Source of the DNA: Treponema sp.
Lineage (GTDB): Bacteria > Spirochaetota > Spirochaetia > Treponematales > Treponemataceae
Length of the DNA: 47,404 bases
Reading direction: 5' to 3'
NCBI GenBank assembly: GCA_024400915.1
Contig: JAKSLX010000021.1
Coordinates: forward strand, 1 to 47,404
A model generated the notes under the pieces. It was not told the DNA's origin. It ran no database searches and saw only the letters and a program-made list of their open reading frames with translations. Shown in pieces: positions 23,992 to 32,157 of this stretch (the first letter of the stretch is position 1; every line of letters starts with the position of its first letter). A program made the position numbers and the translations under genes.

Positions 23992-24327
23992 TCAGGCACT
24001 CATTATTTCTGAAGCAGAATTCAAGGTGATCTCAACCATATCCGTTACGACAATTTCATTTATTGAAACATTGAAAATCTTAGAAAGAACAACAAGATTA
24101 TCAATAGTCGGAAGATTGATTCCCCTGGTCCAGTTATAGATGGTCTGAATGTAAGGAAAATCCATAAGAAACTGAAGGTTCCTTGCGGAAACACCTGACT
24201 TCTTCATTAAGGCTTTGATATTGTTTCCCGTTGCAGAAAGATTAACAACGGGTTTCAGGAAAGTTGCAGGATTGCCGTTGGAAATATAATTTGTATTGCA
24301 GTCTGAAATATAGATTGATGTATTCAT
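23992..24327 (-). CDS. XRE-type helix-turn-helix protein
   Basis: This 111-residue protein has a central Cro/CI-like helix-turn-helix (NIKALMKKSGVSARNLQFLMDFPYIQTIYNWTRGINLPTIDNLVVLSKIFNVSINEIVV, about residues 35-93). The N-terminal 30 residues are unusual for the family. AAAAGGAG lies 6 nt before the ATG. A small ORF (24393-24497) is upstream on the same strand. Targets are unknown. Confidence 0.82.
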   Translation of the reverse strand: MNTSIYISDCNTNYISNGNPATFLKPVVNLSATGNNIKALMKKSGVSARNLQFLMDFPYIQTIYNWTRGINLPTIDNLVVLSKIFNVSINEIVVTDMVEITLNSASEIMSA

Positions 24328-24365
24328 GTTGATCTCCTTTTATAAAACTGACCTACGAAAGGTCT

Positions 24366-24417
24366 GGAGCCAACCTGAACTAAAAAGAAGGGTTAAATCA
24401 AACCTCTGCCGGCTCCA
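24366..24417. other. tRNA-like stem remnant
   Basis: GGAGCC (24366-24371) pairs with GGCTCC (24411-24416) followed by A. The right part (GGGTTAAATC, then CTCTGCCGGCTCCA) resembles the T-arm and acceptor end of a tRNA. The element is only about 52 nt and lacks anticodon and D arms, so it is not a functional tRNA. It may be a relic or chance. Confidence 0.3.
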
Positions 24418-24497
24418 TTTTCAAAAACAAACGAACGACGCACAAGATGCTGATGCTTGAGACGCTTGACCTGCTTGACGCAATTGAATGTCATCAT
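24393..24497 (-). CDS. Possible 34-aa small protein or leader peptide
   Basis: A short ORF starting MMTFNCVKQVKRLKHQHL, strongly basic, ends in FENGAGRGLI. Its ribosome site is excellent (GGAGG, 6 nt before the ATG), better than many genes here. However, its C-terminus overlaps the tRNA-like segment, and GAGRG-type endings are a known artefact of reading tRNA genes in antisense. It precedes the XRE gene by 65 nt and could be a leader peptide. Low certainty. Confidence 0.35.
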   Translation of the reverse strand: MMTFNCVKQVKRLKHQHLVRRSFVFENGAGRGLI

Positions 24498-24596
24498 GTG
24501 TATCCTCCATTTAAATTTTCGCCATTGAAAACCAGCAAATGATGTTTTAACTATAGCATTATATTTCAGTCTTGTCATTAAAGGCGCGCTTTAATT

Positions 24597-26969
24597 TTAC
24601 TGCGGCAATTCTTCAACATACCAGCGATCGGTATCATTACGGTAATACATGGAAACTTCATCGTAACCGTCTTCCTGTTCACCATCAGGGGTTTCAAGAT
24701 AGATATACACCTTTATATCAATAAATCCGCTTTTTCTTGAAACATCGCTTATCTTGTTAAAGGCAAAATCAATTTCCTTGAATTGATCTAAAAACAATTC
24801 TCTGTATTCATAGAATTTTCCGTAGGTTTCTTTTTCAAGTTCCTCATCGTCGTAATCAGCATCAACGAATTCCTTCCATTCTTCGCCGCCTGAAAGAAAT
24901 GAAGACAGGAATGCCGCAAGAACCTCTGCAGGATCCGTCAAATCTTTTGGTGCAGAATATTTTGAATGTTTGGTAATTTCGAAGTCGAAAAAATCTGGTT
25001 TACTTTCTTCATCTGATTCTACGGTCAGACTTTCTGAAAGAACACTTTCTTCCTCCCACCAGTTTTTGGAAGGCTTGGTTTTATTTGAGGCAGGAATCTG
25101 ACTGTCCAAAAGATATCGCTCAACATCCCTGTCATAGACTCTTTTAGGATCCCGTTTCAAAGCCCATTCAATTTCCTTGTCGCAGCTCTGTTCAACCCCA
25201 AAGCCATAATGGTAAAGATTCTTTACACACTCTATAGCCCACTGGTCTCCTAGTTCCGCAGCACGCAAATAAAGTTCAGCAGATTTTTCTGCACTTGATT
25301 CTACATAACGTCCTTCTTTATACCAGGATGCAAAGAGACACAATGCAGCCGTATTATCCATTTCGCAGGCCATTACAAGATACGGATAAGCTTTTTCAAG
25401 TGAACTCCAGCTTGAATTATCAGTAATTTTTTGTGCAAGTTCATAATAATCACGTGATGTAGCCTGATTTGAATTTACTTTTTCAAGAAGTTCATTCAGC
25501 TCTTCTTCTTTTTCATGTAGCCATTCGGCCTTTTCTGCAGAATATTCTTCCGCCGTCCTGATTTTTTTATCCGGTTCAACATAGCCATACTGAAGTGCAA
25601 GTTCCATATTCTGTTCTGTGCCAATGCCATTTGCATAGCAGTAACCCACGGAGTAAAAAGCTTCGAGCTTTTCCTTTTCCTGCCATGGGAATACTACCTC
25701 TCTTTCCGCGAATGATTTATAGAATTTAAATGCATCTTCAGGTTTTACACCGGAAAAATCTTCCCAAAAACCGCCGTCACCAATGGCATAGAAATTTTCA
25801 ATTCGGGTTTTTAAATAAGAGCCTAACCCGATTATAGATTCCCTGTAAATCTTAATAAGGTAATAAATGGTCATTTTCATTTCAGGATTGGTTTCATAAG
25901 CCTTTGAAAGCCAATATGCAGCCTTTGCCTTGTCCGCTTGAAAATAATCCCCCTCACTATAGGCATTCCCTACCGTTACCATTGAGGCCGCGTTTCCCTG
26001 CTCTGCAGCCTTCAACAGGTATTCATAGTATTTTTTATAGTCAGGTTTTGTACGACCATATGGAGCATAAATTGCAGCAATTCTGTCATAGCTATCCTTG
26101 GCACCGTTCTTTTCCTGTTCAAGAAGATAATCAAGAAGCTCATTATCTCTCTGCCGAGTCTCCAATCCCCTAACAGCATCATGTTCAACCATTTTCCTGA
26201 AGTAAACGGCTTCCTTTTCATCATCAGGCATTGGACCTTCAGAATCATAGAGATATGCAAATTTTCTATAGACCTCTTTGTTGCCAAGATTTTCTGCCAC
26301 GCGGTACAAATCTTCAGCTTTTCTTAGATTTTCGTATGAAGGGGCGTACTGCACATACATGTCGGCAAGAATTACACTGCCTTCAGCCTCATCAAAATAT
26401 TTGATTCCTTCGTTTATCAGGGCAAAAGCTTTTTCCAGATTCTTTGGAACTCCATTCCCGTCAAAATATATGTAGGCAAGGTTAACATAGGAGCGGGAAT
26501 ATTTTTTTTCTATGGCTTTTTCATAGCAAGCAATTGCTTTCTGAATATCCCTTTCTGTTCCCAAGCCTTCTGCATAAAGATAACCAAGGCTGTGTGTTCC
26601 CGGAACATATCCAACCTGATCCAGAACACTAAAGATTTTAAAAGCTATTTCATGGTGCTTATAAATATATTCTGTTCTTCTGAAGAAATGGCCAAGAGCA
26701 TAAAAGGCATCGGGATTATCCTGGGAAGCAATTTTTTCATAACCTTCAAAAGCTTGGGTAAGTGTAATTGCACCATATTCGCTTACAGGAATTTCAGAAG
26801 GATATTCTTTTCCCTGGAACTCATAAGAGTTCTTCATGGTTGATTCCACACCAAGGACAGCATCATATTTTCGCAAGAGGGAAACCTGTCCTTCTGAATT
26901 CTCATTCTGTGCAAATGAAGAAACAAAACAACATAATAAAATCGAAAAGGATAAAATACATTTTTTCAT
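24597..26969 (-). CDS. Exported Sel1-repeat protein
   Basis: This 790-residue protein has a signal peptide (residues 1-20, cleavage near FAQ). Many Sel1-like tetratricopeptide repeats follow, e.g. ALGHFFRRTEYIYKHHEIAFKIF, LGYLYAEGLGTERDIQKAIACYEKAIEK, LAYIYFDGNGVPKNLEKAF and VGYCYANGIGTEQNMELAL, which form a helical solenoid used for protein-protein contacts. The last 110 residues (about 680-790) form a separate module with aromatic and acidic residues. It is probably periplasmic. The start codon has no clear ribosome site. No partner can be named. Confidence 0.85.
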   Translation of the reverse strand: MKKCILSFSILLCCFVSSFAQNENSEGQVSLLRKYDAVLGVESTMKNSYEFQGKEYPSEIPVSEYGAITLTQAFEGYEKIASQDNPDAFYALGHFFRRTEYIYKHHEIAFKIFSVLDQVGYVPGTHSLGYLYAEGLGTERDIQKAIACYEKAIEKKYSRSYVNLAYIYFDGNGVPKNLEKAFALINEGIKYFDEAEGSVILADMYVQYAPSYENLRKAEDLYRVAENLGNKEVYRKFAYLYDSEGPMPDDEKEAVYFRKMVEHDAVRGLETRQRDNELLDYLLEQEKNGAKDSYDRIAAIYAPYGRTKPDYKKYYEYLLKAAEQGNAASMVTVGNAYSEGDYFQADKAKAAYWLSKAYETNPEMKMTIYYLIKIYRESIIGLGSYLKTRIENFYAIGDGGFWEDFSGVKPEDAFKFYKSFAEREVVFPWQEKEKLEAFYSVGYCYANGIGTEQNMELALQYGYVEPDKKIRTAEEYSAEKAEWLHEKEEELNELLEKVNSNQATSRDYYELAQKITDNSSWSSLEKAYPYLVMACEMDNTAALCLFASWYKEGRYVESSAEKSAELYLRAAELGDQWAIECVKNLYHYGFGVEQSCDKEIEWALKRDPKRVYDRDVERYLLDSQIPASNKTKPSKNWWEEESVLSESLTVESDEESKPDFFDFEITKHSKYSAPKDLTDPAEVLAAFLSSFLSGGEEWKEFVDADYDDEELEKETYGKFYEYRELFLDQFKEIDFAFNKISDVSRKSGFIDIKVYIYLETPDGEQEDGYDEVSMYYRNDTDRWYVEELPQ

Positions 26970-27013
26970 ACATCAACTTTAGTATTTTATGAAAAGGTTT
27001 TCAACTTGAAAGA

Positions 27014-27052
27014 TTGAGTTTAACTTGACCAACCTATATAATTCAATTTATG
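27014..27052 (+). promoter_or_regulatory. Leaderless promoter of the gene at 27050
   Basis: TTGAGT (27014-27019), 17-nt spacer, perfect TATAAT (27037-27042), then exactly 7 nt to the ATG (27050). The expected transcription start is the A of the start codon, and no ribosome site is present. Confidence 0.65.
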
Positions 27053-27577
27053 AAACGGCTTGCGGTTTTTCTTGCAGCAATATTTTTCTCTTTGAGTGCA
27101 TTTCCACAGGCTGAAGTAAAGCACAATCCATGGGAACTTATAATTTACCGTCCGGAAAATTCACAAAAGATAAATGAAGTCCGCTGTTGGCTCAAGATTG
27201 AAGACATGAACGGCAACGATGTTACCTACACGGCAGCAAGGGCAACCTACGAATGGGTTTCAATTCCAGACAGAGTGAACCAATACGAAAAGACCTATTA
27301 TTTGACGGGCGGCATGGCGATGCACCTGCATAACATAAAGCCCGGGAAATACAAATTTACTTTCACTACACCTGCAGACAAGCAGTATCCTTTTCCAAAT
27401 GAAAACAGGGAATGGAAATCAAACGAATTCATATATAATACGGAAAACCCAGCAAAGGTAATTTTTGTTTATCCAACGGTTGGGGAAAGCGGTTTTTACA
27501 ACGGCGGATGGATTATCAGCGGTTATGCTCCCGAATTCTTTAAGTTCACAAAGCCGGTAGAAAAAGCTGTGGAATAA
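27050..27577 (+). CDS. Hypothetical exported protein, 175 aa
   Basis: A small exported protein with a Sec signal peptide (residues 1-19, ending FPQA). The mature part reads as a beta-sandwich: strands such as WELIIYRPENSQKINEVRCWLKI, a GKYKFTFTTPADKQYPFPNENREWKSNEF region, and a Gly/Tyr-rich C-terminus. It may bind a ligand or the cell wall, but I do not recognise the family. Monocistronic; the start is predicted leaderless. Confidence 0.75.
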   Translation: MKRLAVFLAAIFFSLSAFPQAEVKHNPWELIIYRPENSQKINEVRCWLKIEDMNGNDVTYTAARATYEWVSIPDRVNQYEKTYYLTGGMAMHLHNIKPGKYKFTFTTPADKQYPFPNENREWKSNEFIYNTENPAKVIFVYPTVGESGFYNGGWIISGYAPEFFKFTKPVEKAVE

Positions 27578-27654
27578 AAAAAAAGACATCCCGTACTTCA
27601 CCTGCTCGGCGGTCACTACGCTACTCGGTTCAATGAATCCATGTATTTCAGAAA

Positions 27655-27687
27655 CAAAAAAAAGGCCTTCATTTTCATGAAGGCCTT
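27655..27687 (-). terminator. Terminator of tRNA-Thr and the CNB-regulator gene
   Basis: AAGGCCTTCAT pairs perfectly with ATGAAGGCCTT (27662-27672/27677-27687) around a 4-nt loop, followed on the minus strand by eight T. It begins one base after the tRNA 3' end. Confidence 0.93.
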
Positions 27688-27688
27688 A

Positions 27689-27761
27689 AGCCAACTCCCG
27701 GACTTGAACCGAGTACCTGTTCTTTACGAGGGAACTGCTCTACCAGGTGAGCTAAGTTGGC
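27689..27761 (-). tRNA. tRNA-Thr (anticodon CGT)
   Basis: A 73-nt cloverleaf is readable: acceptor GCCAACT/AGTTGGC, D-stem GCTC/GAGC, anticodon stem GTTCC/AGAAC with loop CTCGTAA (anticodon CGT, reads ACG), variable region AGGTA, T-stem CTCGG/CCGGG with TTCAAGT. The discriminator is T and CCA is not encoded. The anticodon stem has one C-A mismatch next to the loop. It starts 24 nt after the end of the CNB-regulator gene with no promoter between, so co-transcription and processing are likely. Confidence 0.93.
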
Positions 27762-27785
27762 GTTGGTTAAGAATTAATTTTGCAG

Positions 27786-29066
27786 TTACGACTGCTGGGA
27801 CTTGCTGAAAGCTTCTATCTTCATATAGTAGTTGTCAACAATACGGCGCATATCGTGAATGTTCTTTACGATAATGTAGCCGTCAAATATTTCAATCTTG
27901 CCGCGATCCATAAGTACGGAAAGCTCTTCATGAGCCTGCTGCTGCGAAACAGCTGCCCAAGATGCAATGTCATTTACAGTAATGTTAAACTTTCGTTTTG
28001 TATTGGCTTCATCACTATTTGCCGTACCCTGAAGTTCATCATACATGAGGAACACATCACAAATACGAACCGGAATTTCCTTTATAAGTATAATCTTGAA
28101 CTGTCTGTACTGGTCATAGATACGCTTTGTAAAAATCTTGAGAAGGTTCATGACAATCTGAGGATTACTCAAAACCAAAGCCTTGAAGTTTGCCTTATTG
28201 AATTCAAGACATGCAACATCAGTGCGGGCAATACAAGATGCACTGCGCTGGCTGTTATCAAGGATAGCCATTTCACCAAAGAACTGTCCGCTTGTAAGAA
28301 TATCAAGGCTTTTATTCTGATTGTTAATGCATTTACAAATCTGAACTTCACCATATTTGATGAGGTAGAAAGTTTCTCCCGGTTCAAATTCAGAAATAAT
28401 TACATCGCCGCGAGAATATTTTTTTGTAAAGCGATCAAATGCAGGAAGAGAAAACTGATTTACAGCCATTCCAGCAGATCCTGATGAAACCGGTTCACTA
28501 ACGAATGCAGGTGCTCCAGGTCTGCTGCTGCCTACCCTTCTGTTTGCATCCTTATATAACTTTTCAATTTCATCCCTATTGGAAGGATTAGGATTAATCT
28601 GTGAAATTCTCTTTAAAACATCAATACATGTTTTAAATTGCTCGTCATTATAAAAAGCCTGAGCAACACTGAGCATACCAACTTCAGGAGAAATTGCAAC
28701 GAATCCGCTCTTAAGGAAGCCTTCAGTCTTTTTATGAATGTCACGAAGCGACTTAGAGAAAACGCGGAGCATCTTTTCTGTAATGGCCTGTTTTGAACTG
28801 AAAAGCTTTTCAAATTCTGAAACAGTCATTGTTACGACAACTGAATTTACAAGTACTGATGCAGTAACAAGACTAGGCATGTGAGCCAAAGCAGATTTTA
28901 CGCCAAAGAATTCACCGATTCTTACCTGCTCAGAAACAACTACACCAGTTTCAAGGTCACGCGACTTTAAAGCAACTGCACCTGACTGGAGAATGTAAAT
29001 GTTTGCGTCTTTTGCACCCTCAAAGAAAATTATTGAGCCTGCTGTAAATTGAACTGTCTTTGGCAT
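27786..29066 (-). CDS. Tandem cyclic-nucleotide-binding-domain regulator (Crp/Fnr-like)
   Basis: This protein of about 426 residues has two cNMP-binding beta-roll domains. The first, about residues 5-115, includes GSIIFFEGAKDANIYILQSGAVAL and GEFFGVKSALA. The second, about 220-330, includes GDVIISEFEPGETFYLIKYGEVQICK and GQFFGEMAILDNSQRSASCIA. A C-terminal winged helix-turn-helix (VNDIASWAAVSQQQAHEELSVLMDRGKIEIFDGYIIV) follows. A linker of about 100 residues joins the two domains. Duplicated domains with one DNA-binding tail are a spirochaete-style arrangement. Start 29066 is ATG; a TTG three codons earlier is possible. tRNA-Thr lies directly downstream. The ligand and targets are unknown. 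Confidence 0.85.
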   Translation of the reverse strand: MPKTVQFTAGSIIFFEGAKDANIYILQSGAVALKSRDLETGVVVSEQVRIGEFFGVKSALAHMPSLVTASVLVNSVVVTMTVSEFEKLFSSKQAITEKMLRVFSKSLRDIHKKTEGFLKSGFVAISPEVGMLSVAQAFYNDEQFKTCIDVLKRISQINPNPSNRDEIEKLYKDANRRVGSSRPGAPAFVSEPVSSGSAGMAVNQFSLPAFDRFTKKYSRGDVIISEFEPGETFYLIKYGEVQICKCINNQNKSLDILTSGQFFGEMAILDNSQRSASCIARTDVACLEFNKANFKALVLSNPQIVMNLLKIFTKRIYDQYRQFKIILIKEIPVRICDVFLMYDELQGTANSDEANTKRKFNITVNDIASWAAVSQQQAHEELSVLMDRGKIEIFDGYIIVKNIHDMRRIVDNYYMKIEAFSKSQQS

Positions 29067-29170
29067 ACTTTTCAATTCCCCTTGTAAAAAACTAGAATCC
29101 CTCTTCCACCCGAAAATCAGGTAAATACCCAGTTTACAACACTACAATTCTATCACAAGAATAGAAATTA

Positions 29171-29179
29171 TGCTATAAT
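29171..29179 (+). promoter_or_regulatory. Extended -10 promoter of the PHP-domain gene
   Basis: TGCTATAAT is a perfect extended -10 element, 40 nt before the ATG. No good -35 box is seen, which is acceptable for this promoter class. Confidence 0.6.
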
Positions 29180-29219
29180 AAACCAAAAATAAACAAGAAA
29201 ACCTGAAATTGAGAAAGAA

Positions 29220-30080
29220 ATGATAGATTTGCATACACACTCCACTGCATCTGATGGAACCTACACACCCGAACAGTTAATGGCCTATGCACATGCAAAA
29301 AACATAAAGGCAATTGCCCTGACCGATCACGACACAATTGACGGAATCATTGAAGCACAGGCAACTGCCAAGAAAATAGGAATTGAATTCATTCCGGGAA
29401 TCGAACTTTCAATACAGTGGCCTACGGGAGAATTCCATTTACTGGGACTTGGACTTCAGACCGCTTCAAAGGAACTCCTTTCGGCAATTGATTTTTTAAG
29501 ACAGGAAAGGGATAACCGCAACCGCAAGATGGCGGAAAAACTTCAGGAACAGGGCGTAGACATCACCTACGATGAAGTTGTAGAAAAGGCAGGAACAAAA
29601 ACCATAGGCCGTCCACACTTTGCAAGCCTGATGATAGAAAAGGGACTCATAAAGGTAAGGCAACAGGCTTTTGACAGATACTTTGCCAAGGGAAGACCAT
29701 GCTATGTTGAACGCACTGGCCTTGATCTTGAACTGGCAGTAAAAGCAATAAAAACTTCCGGTGGAATACCGGTACAGGCACATCCCCTTTCCATGTATGT
29801 TTCATGGGGAAAAATCGAAGACAAGATGATTGAGATTCAGTCAGCAGGCGTTGAAGGACTTGAAGCATGGCATCCGGGAATCAGGGTTGCTGAAGCATAC
29901 AGACTTGAAGAACTTGCACACAAGCTCGGTATGATTGCAACTGCAGGAAGCGATTTTCATGGAGAAAAAGTTCGTGCCGACAGAAAAATCGGTTATACAG
30001 CAGGAAAAAGCAAGATAGAAGACAAATACTGGTTCGAGGAACTAAAGCCAAAACTAAAGAGCAAGGAATTCGTTCTTTAA
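29220..30080 (+). CDS. PHP-domain metal-dependent phosphoesterase
   Basis: This 286-residue protein is a stand-alone PHP (polymerase and histidinol phosphatase) hydrolase. Metal-binding motifs are in order: DLHTHSTASDG (residues 3-13), ALTDHDTIDG, GIELSIQW, RPHFA, VQAHP and GSDFHG. This arrangement matches the YciV/RNase AM-like group that removes 5' nucleotides from RNA or hydrolyses nucleoside bisphosphates. The precise substrate is inferred from family only. The ribosome site is GAGAAAG. A terminator follows at once. Confidence 0.88.
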   Translation: MIDLHTHSTASDGTYTPEQLMAYAHAKNIKAIALTDHDTIDGIIEAQATAKKIGIEFIPGIELSIQWPTGEFHLLGLGLQTASKELLSAIDFLRQERDNRNRKMAEKLQEQGVDITYDEVVEKAGTKTIGRPHFASLMIEKGLIKVRQQAFDRYFAKGRPCYVERTGLDLELAVKAIKTSGGIPVQAHPLSMYVSWGKIEDKMIEIQSAGVEGLEAWHPGIRVAEAYRLEELAHKLGMIATAGSDFHGEKVRADRKIGYTAGKSKIEDKYWFEELKPKLKSKEFVL

Positions 30081-30081
30081 A

Positions 30082-30108
30082 AAAAGACAGGCCCAAAGCC
30101 TGTCTTTT
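30082..30108 (+). terminator. Bidirectional terminator
   Basis: AAAAGACAGGC pairs with GCCTGTCTTTT around CCAAA. It serves the PHP gene and, on the minus strand, can serve the membrane-protein gene ending at 30124. Confidence 0.88.
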
Positions 30109-30123
30109 CATGCCGAGATTAAA

Positions 30124-30534
30124 TTACCTGCAGCAAACCCAGATAGCACCAAAGATAATCAGGTCTTTTGAGAACTGAAGGAGCCAAGCAAGGAAGTTAG
30201 GTTTTCCGATTCCCGTAATGATATCTGCAAGAATAATGACTACAACCCAGACAATTACAACCACCAGTGAAATGATGTTGCCAAATGATCCCATTCTGTC
30301 GCCGATGAAACACTTGAGCACAATGAAAACGCCTGCAAGAAGTTCAACTACGCCAAAGATTGTAATTACGATGCTTTCCACATTTCCGTCAAAAATTGCC
30401 TTAAGTCCCTTTACAGCAAGGTCACCAGCAGCCTTTCCCTGCAATGCATAGATACCGCTTACTGCCAGCATACATCCAACTGCAAGTGTAAGAATAAGAG
30501 ATGCGATTGCATTCCTTGTATCATTTTTTCCCAT
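30124..30534 (-). CDS. Small integral membrane protein, 136 aa
   Basis: An unrecognised protein with about four transmembrane helices (ASLILTLAVGCMLAVSGIYAL, VITIFGVVELLAGVFIVLKCF, IISLVVVIVWVVVIILADIIT, DLIIFGAIWVCC) and short loops. TCAGGAGGAA-type sequence precedes the ATG. It lies downstream of another small membrane-protein gene (30599-30901) and may share its transcript. No function can be assigned. Confidence 0.75.
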   Translation of the reverse strand: MGKNDTRNAIASLILTLAVGCMLAVSGIYALQGKAAGDLAVKGLKAIFDGNVESIVITIFGVVELLAGVFIVLKCFIGDRMGSFGNIISLVVVIVWVVVIILADIITGIGKPNFLAWLLQFSKDLIIFGAIWVCCR

Positions 30535-30598
30535 TTAATATTCCTCCTGAAAATGGCAATAATAAAATTCTAACGCAATTATGAAAAATTACAAGTTT

Positions 30599-30901
30599 TT
30601 ATTTTCCCGAATGGATTCTTGAAATCATGATACTGAATCCAAGGATGAAGAAAAGAGGCGGAAGAACTGTAAAAATAAGTGAAGTCAATGGAAGTGATCC
30701 CAGCTTGAGCTTGTCTACCGAAAGGATTCCCATTTCAACAAGAAGTCCGTAAACTGTTCCGCCGTAATTGATTACGATGGCAGCAATGATGCTCATCCAG
30801 GAAGCTTCTCCTGTTTTGCTCCACAGCAAGATTGCAGTAAAAGCAGCAACACCACCCAACACAAGTTTGATTACATAAAGAATAAGTTCACTCTGAGCCA
30901 T
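30599..30901 (-). CDS. Small integral membrane protein, 100 aa
   Basis: An unrecognised protein with three hydrophobic segments (LYVIKLVLGGVAAFTAILLW, MSIIAAIVINYGGTVYGLLV, LIFTVLPPLFFILGFSIMI). AAGGAG lies about 10 nt before the ATG. It starts 20 nt after the gene at 30922-31728, suggesting one operon 31728-30124 of three genes. Confidence 0.72.
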   Translation of the reverse strand: MAQSELILYVIKLVLGGVAAFTAILLWSKTGEASWMSIIAAIVINYGGTVYGLLVEMGILSVDKLKLGSLPLTSLIFTVLPPLFFILGFSIMISRIHSGK

Positions 30902-30921
30902 TATGAATAAAATCTCCTTCC

Positions 30922-31728
30922 TTAATTTTCGGAACGGAAAGGATTTTTCTTGAGGACGGTAAAAACTCCCCTGTCTGCACCAAAAGGAACGATACTTGGG
31001 TTTTCATAGACAGGACTGATGACAATTCCAAGATCAAGGCAATGAAGAACAAAATCCTTGTAGCGGTCCATTGGAATTTTAGGGAAAAGGTAAGGTCCTT
31101 TTCTTTCCCAATATTCATTAATGATGTTGTCGTATATGAACCAGTCTTTTTCCTGCCTTGTCTGGAGTGCAGAAATCAAGTTATACATTGAACGGGTTAC
31201 GGCAGCTTCCATTGGGGATGAAAGACGAATCTGGCGCTTTATGGCTTCAGGAAGCTTTGAACTGTTTTCTTCAGTATCCTTTACAGCCAGAAGGAAAACA
31301 TTTGGTGTCCATGGAAGTGGTGGTTCAATGACAATGCTTTCCACCGTATTCCAGTCAATTTCAGTCTGGTGCCATGGATGATAAACACAGGTACTTTCCA
31401 TGCTGAACTTAAGACCAGCAGAAACGGCATCTTCCTTTGAAGAAAAAACATATACTTTTCTGCAGTCACCTATAAAAAGTTCATTGACGGCTTTTTCAAG
31501 ACGATGAGTAAAATCAGTTTTATAGCTGCCTGTAGCACCGCGGTCAAGGGCATTCTTGAGCATTGTAAACGCACTTCCACCACCCCATCCAAGGATAGCC
31601 CTTCCGCCTTCCTGATAGAGGTCTGTCAGCCGAACCCTTTTTTCAGTGTAAAGGAAAGGTCCCCTTGCTCTCTTTATTGTTCCGTAGCGCTTGAAAACTT
31701 CTTCAGCCAAAAAATCGATTTTGTTCAT
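30922..31728 (-). CDS. Conserved hypothetical, aminotransferase-like N-terminal sequence
   Basis: This 268-residue soluble protein begins with text like class III aminotransferases: RARGPFLYTEKRVRLTDLYQEGGRAILGWGGGSAFTMLKNAL. It is much shorter than those enzymes (about 400-450), and I see no PLP-lysine motif. Later segments (SIVIEPPLPWTPNVFLLAV and a C-terminal GIVISPVYENPSIVPFGADRGVFTVLKKNPF) also fit a reduced aminotransferase-like fold. I infer a non-catalytic or repurposed relative. It heads a probable operon with two small membrane proteins. Confidence 0.7.
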   Translation of the reverse strand: MNKIDFLAEEVFKRYGTIKRARGPFLYTEKRVRLTDLYQEGGRAILGWGGGSAFTMLKNALDRGATGSYKTDFTHRLEKAVNELFIGDCRKVYVFSSKEDAVSAGLKFSMESTCVYHPWHQTEIDWNTVESIVIEPPLPWTPNVFLLAVKDTEENSSKLPEAIKRQIRLSSPMEAAVTRSMYNLISALQTRQEKDWFIYDNIINEYWERKGPYLFPKIPMDRYKDFVLHCLDLGIVISPVYENPSIVPFGADRGVFTVLKKNPFRSEN

Positions 31729-31774
31729 AGTCCCTATTGTAGTGAAAACTTGCTAATTTTGCTAGAATAACGGA

Positions 31775-32149
31775 ATGAAGATTAAGGTCAGAATCTTTGA
31801 CTTTTTTATTTTTCTCGTCTTTGCTTCCACCGTAGCTTTTTCTACCGTAAGAATTTTGAGCGGAAAATCCACAAAGAAAACCCTCATAGTTCAGACAAGA
31901 ACAGACAAGTATGCCTATTCTCTGGACAAAGATCTTAATCTTGAATTTGAAGGCCTCATTGGAAAATCCCGCATTGCAGTTTCCGATGGAAAGGCCTGGT
32001 TTGAAGATTCTCCATGCGAAAACAAAATCTGTGTTGAATCAGGCAAAATCAATGGCCCAAACCAATGGGCAGCCTGTCTTCCAAACGGAATAATCATCTA
32101 CATTGAAGGCGAAACTGAAAAAGAAGAAGTTGATGTAATCGCAAACTGA
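31775..32149 (+). CDS. NusG domain II-containing membrane-anchored protein
   Basis: This 124-residue protein has an N-terminal membrane anchor or uncleaved signal (residues 6-28). Its NusG_II domain is recognisable by VSDGKAWFEDSPCENKICVESGKINGPNQWAACLPNGIIIYIEG (about 68-113), with the usual C-x-x-x-x-C spacing and the QWAACLPN signature. Proteins of this kind are outside the cytoplasm and are often encoded near electron-transfer or thiamine-lipoprotein genes; no such genes are next to it here. TAGAAT lies 6 nt before the ATG and no ribosome site is seen, so it is probably leaderless. Confidence 0.85.
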   Translation: MKIKVRIFDFFIFLVFASTVAFSTVRILSGKSTKKTLIVQTRTDKYAYSLDKDLNLEFEGLIGKSRIAVSDGKAWFEDSPCENKICVESGKINGPNQWAACLPNGIIIYIEGETEKEEVDVIAN

Positions 32150-32157
32150 AATGCAGG

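Noticed and set aside
24366..24417. A functional tRNA gene
   Set aside because: Only acceptor-like and partial T-arm-like parts exist in about 52 nt, with no anticodon arm.
27780..28484. 234-codon plus-strand ORF opposite the tandem-CNB regulator
   Set aside because: Antisense to a well-supported coding region and starting in the tRNA/regulator junction without a ribosome site.
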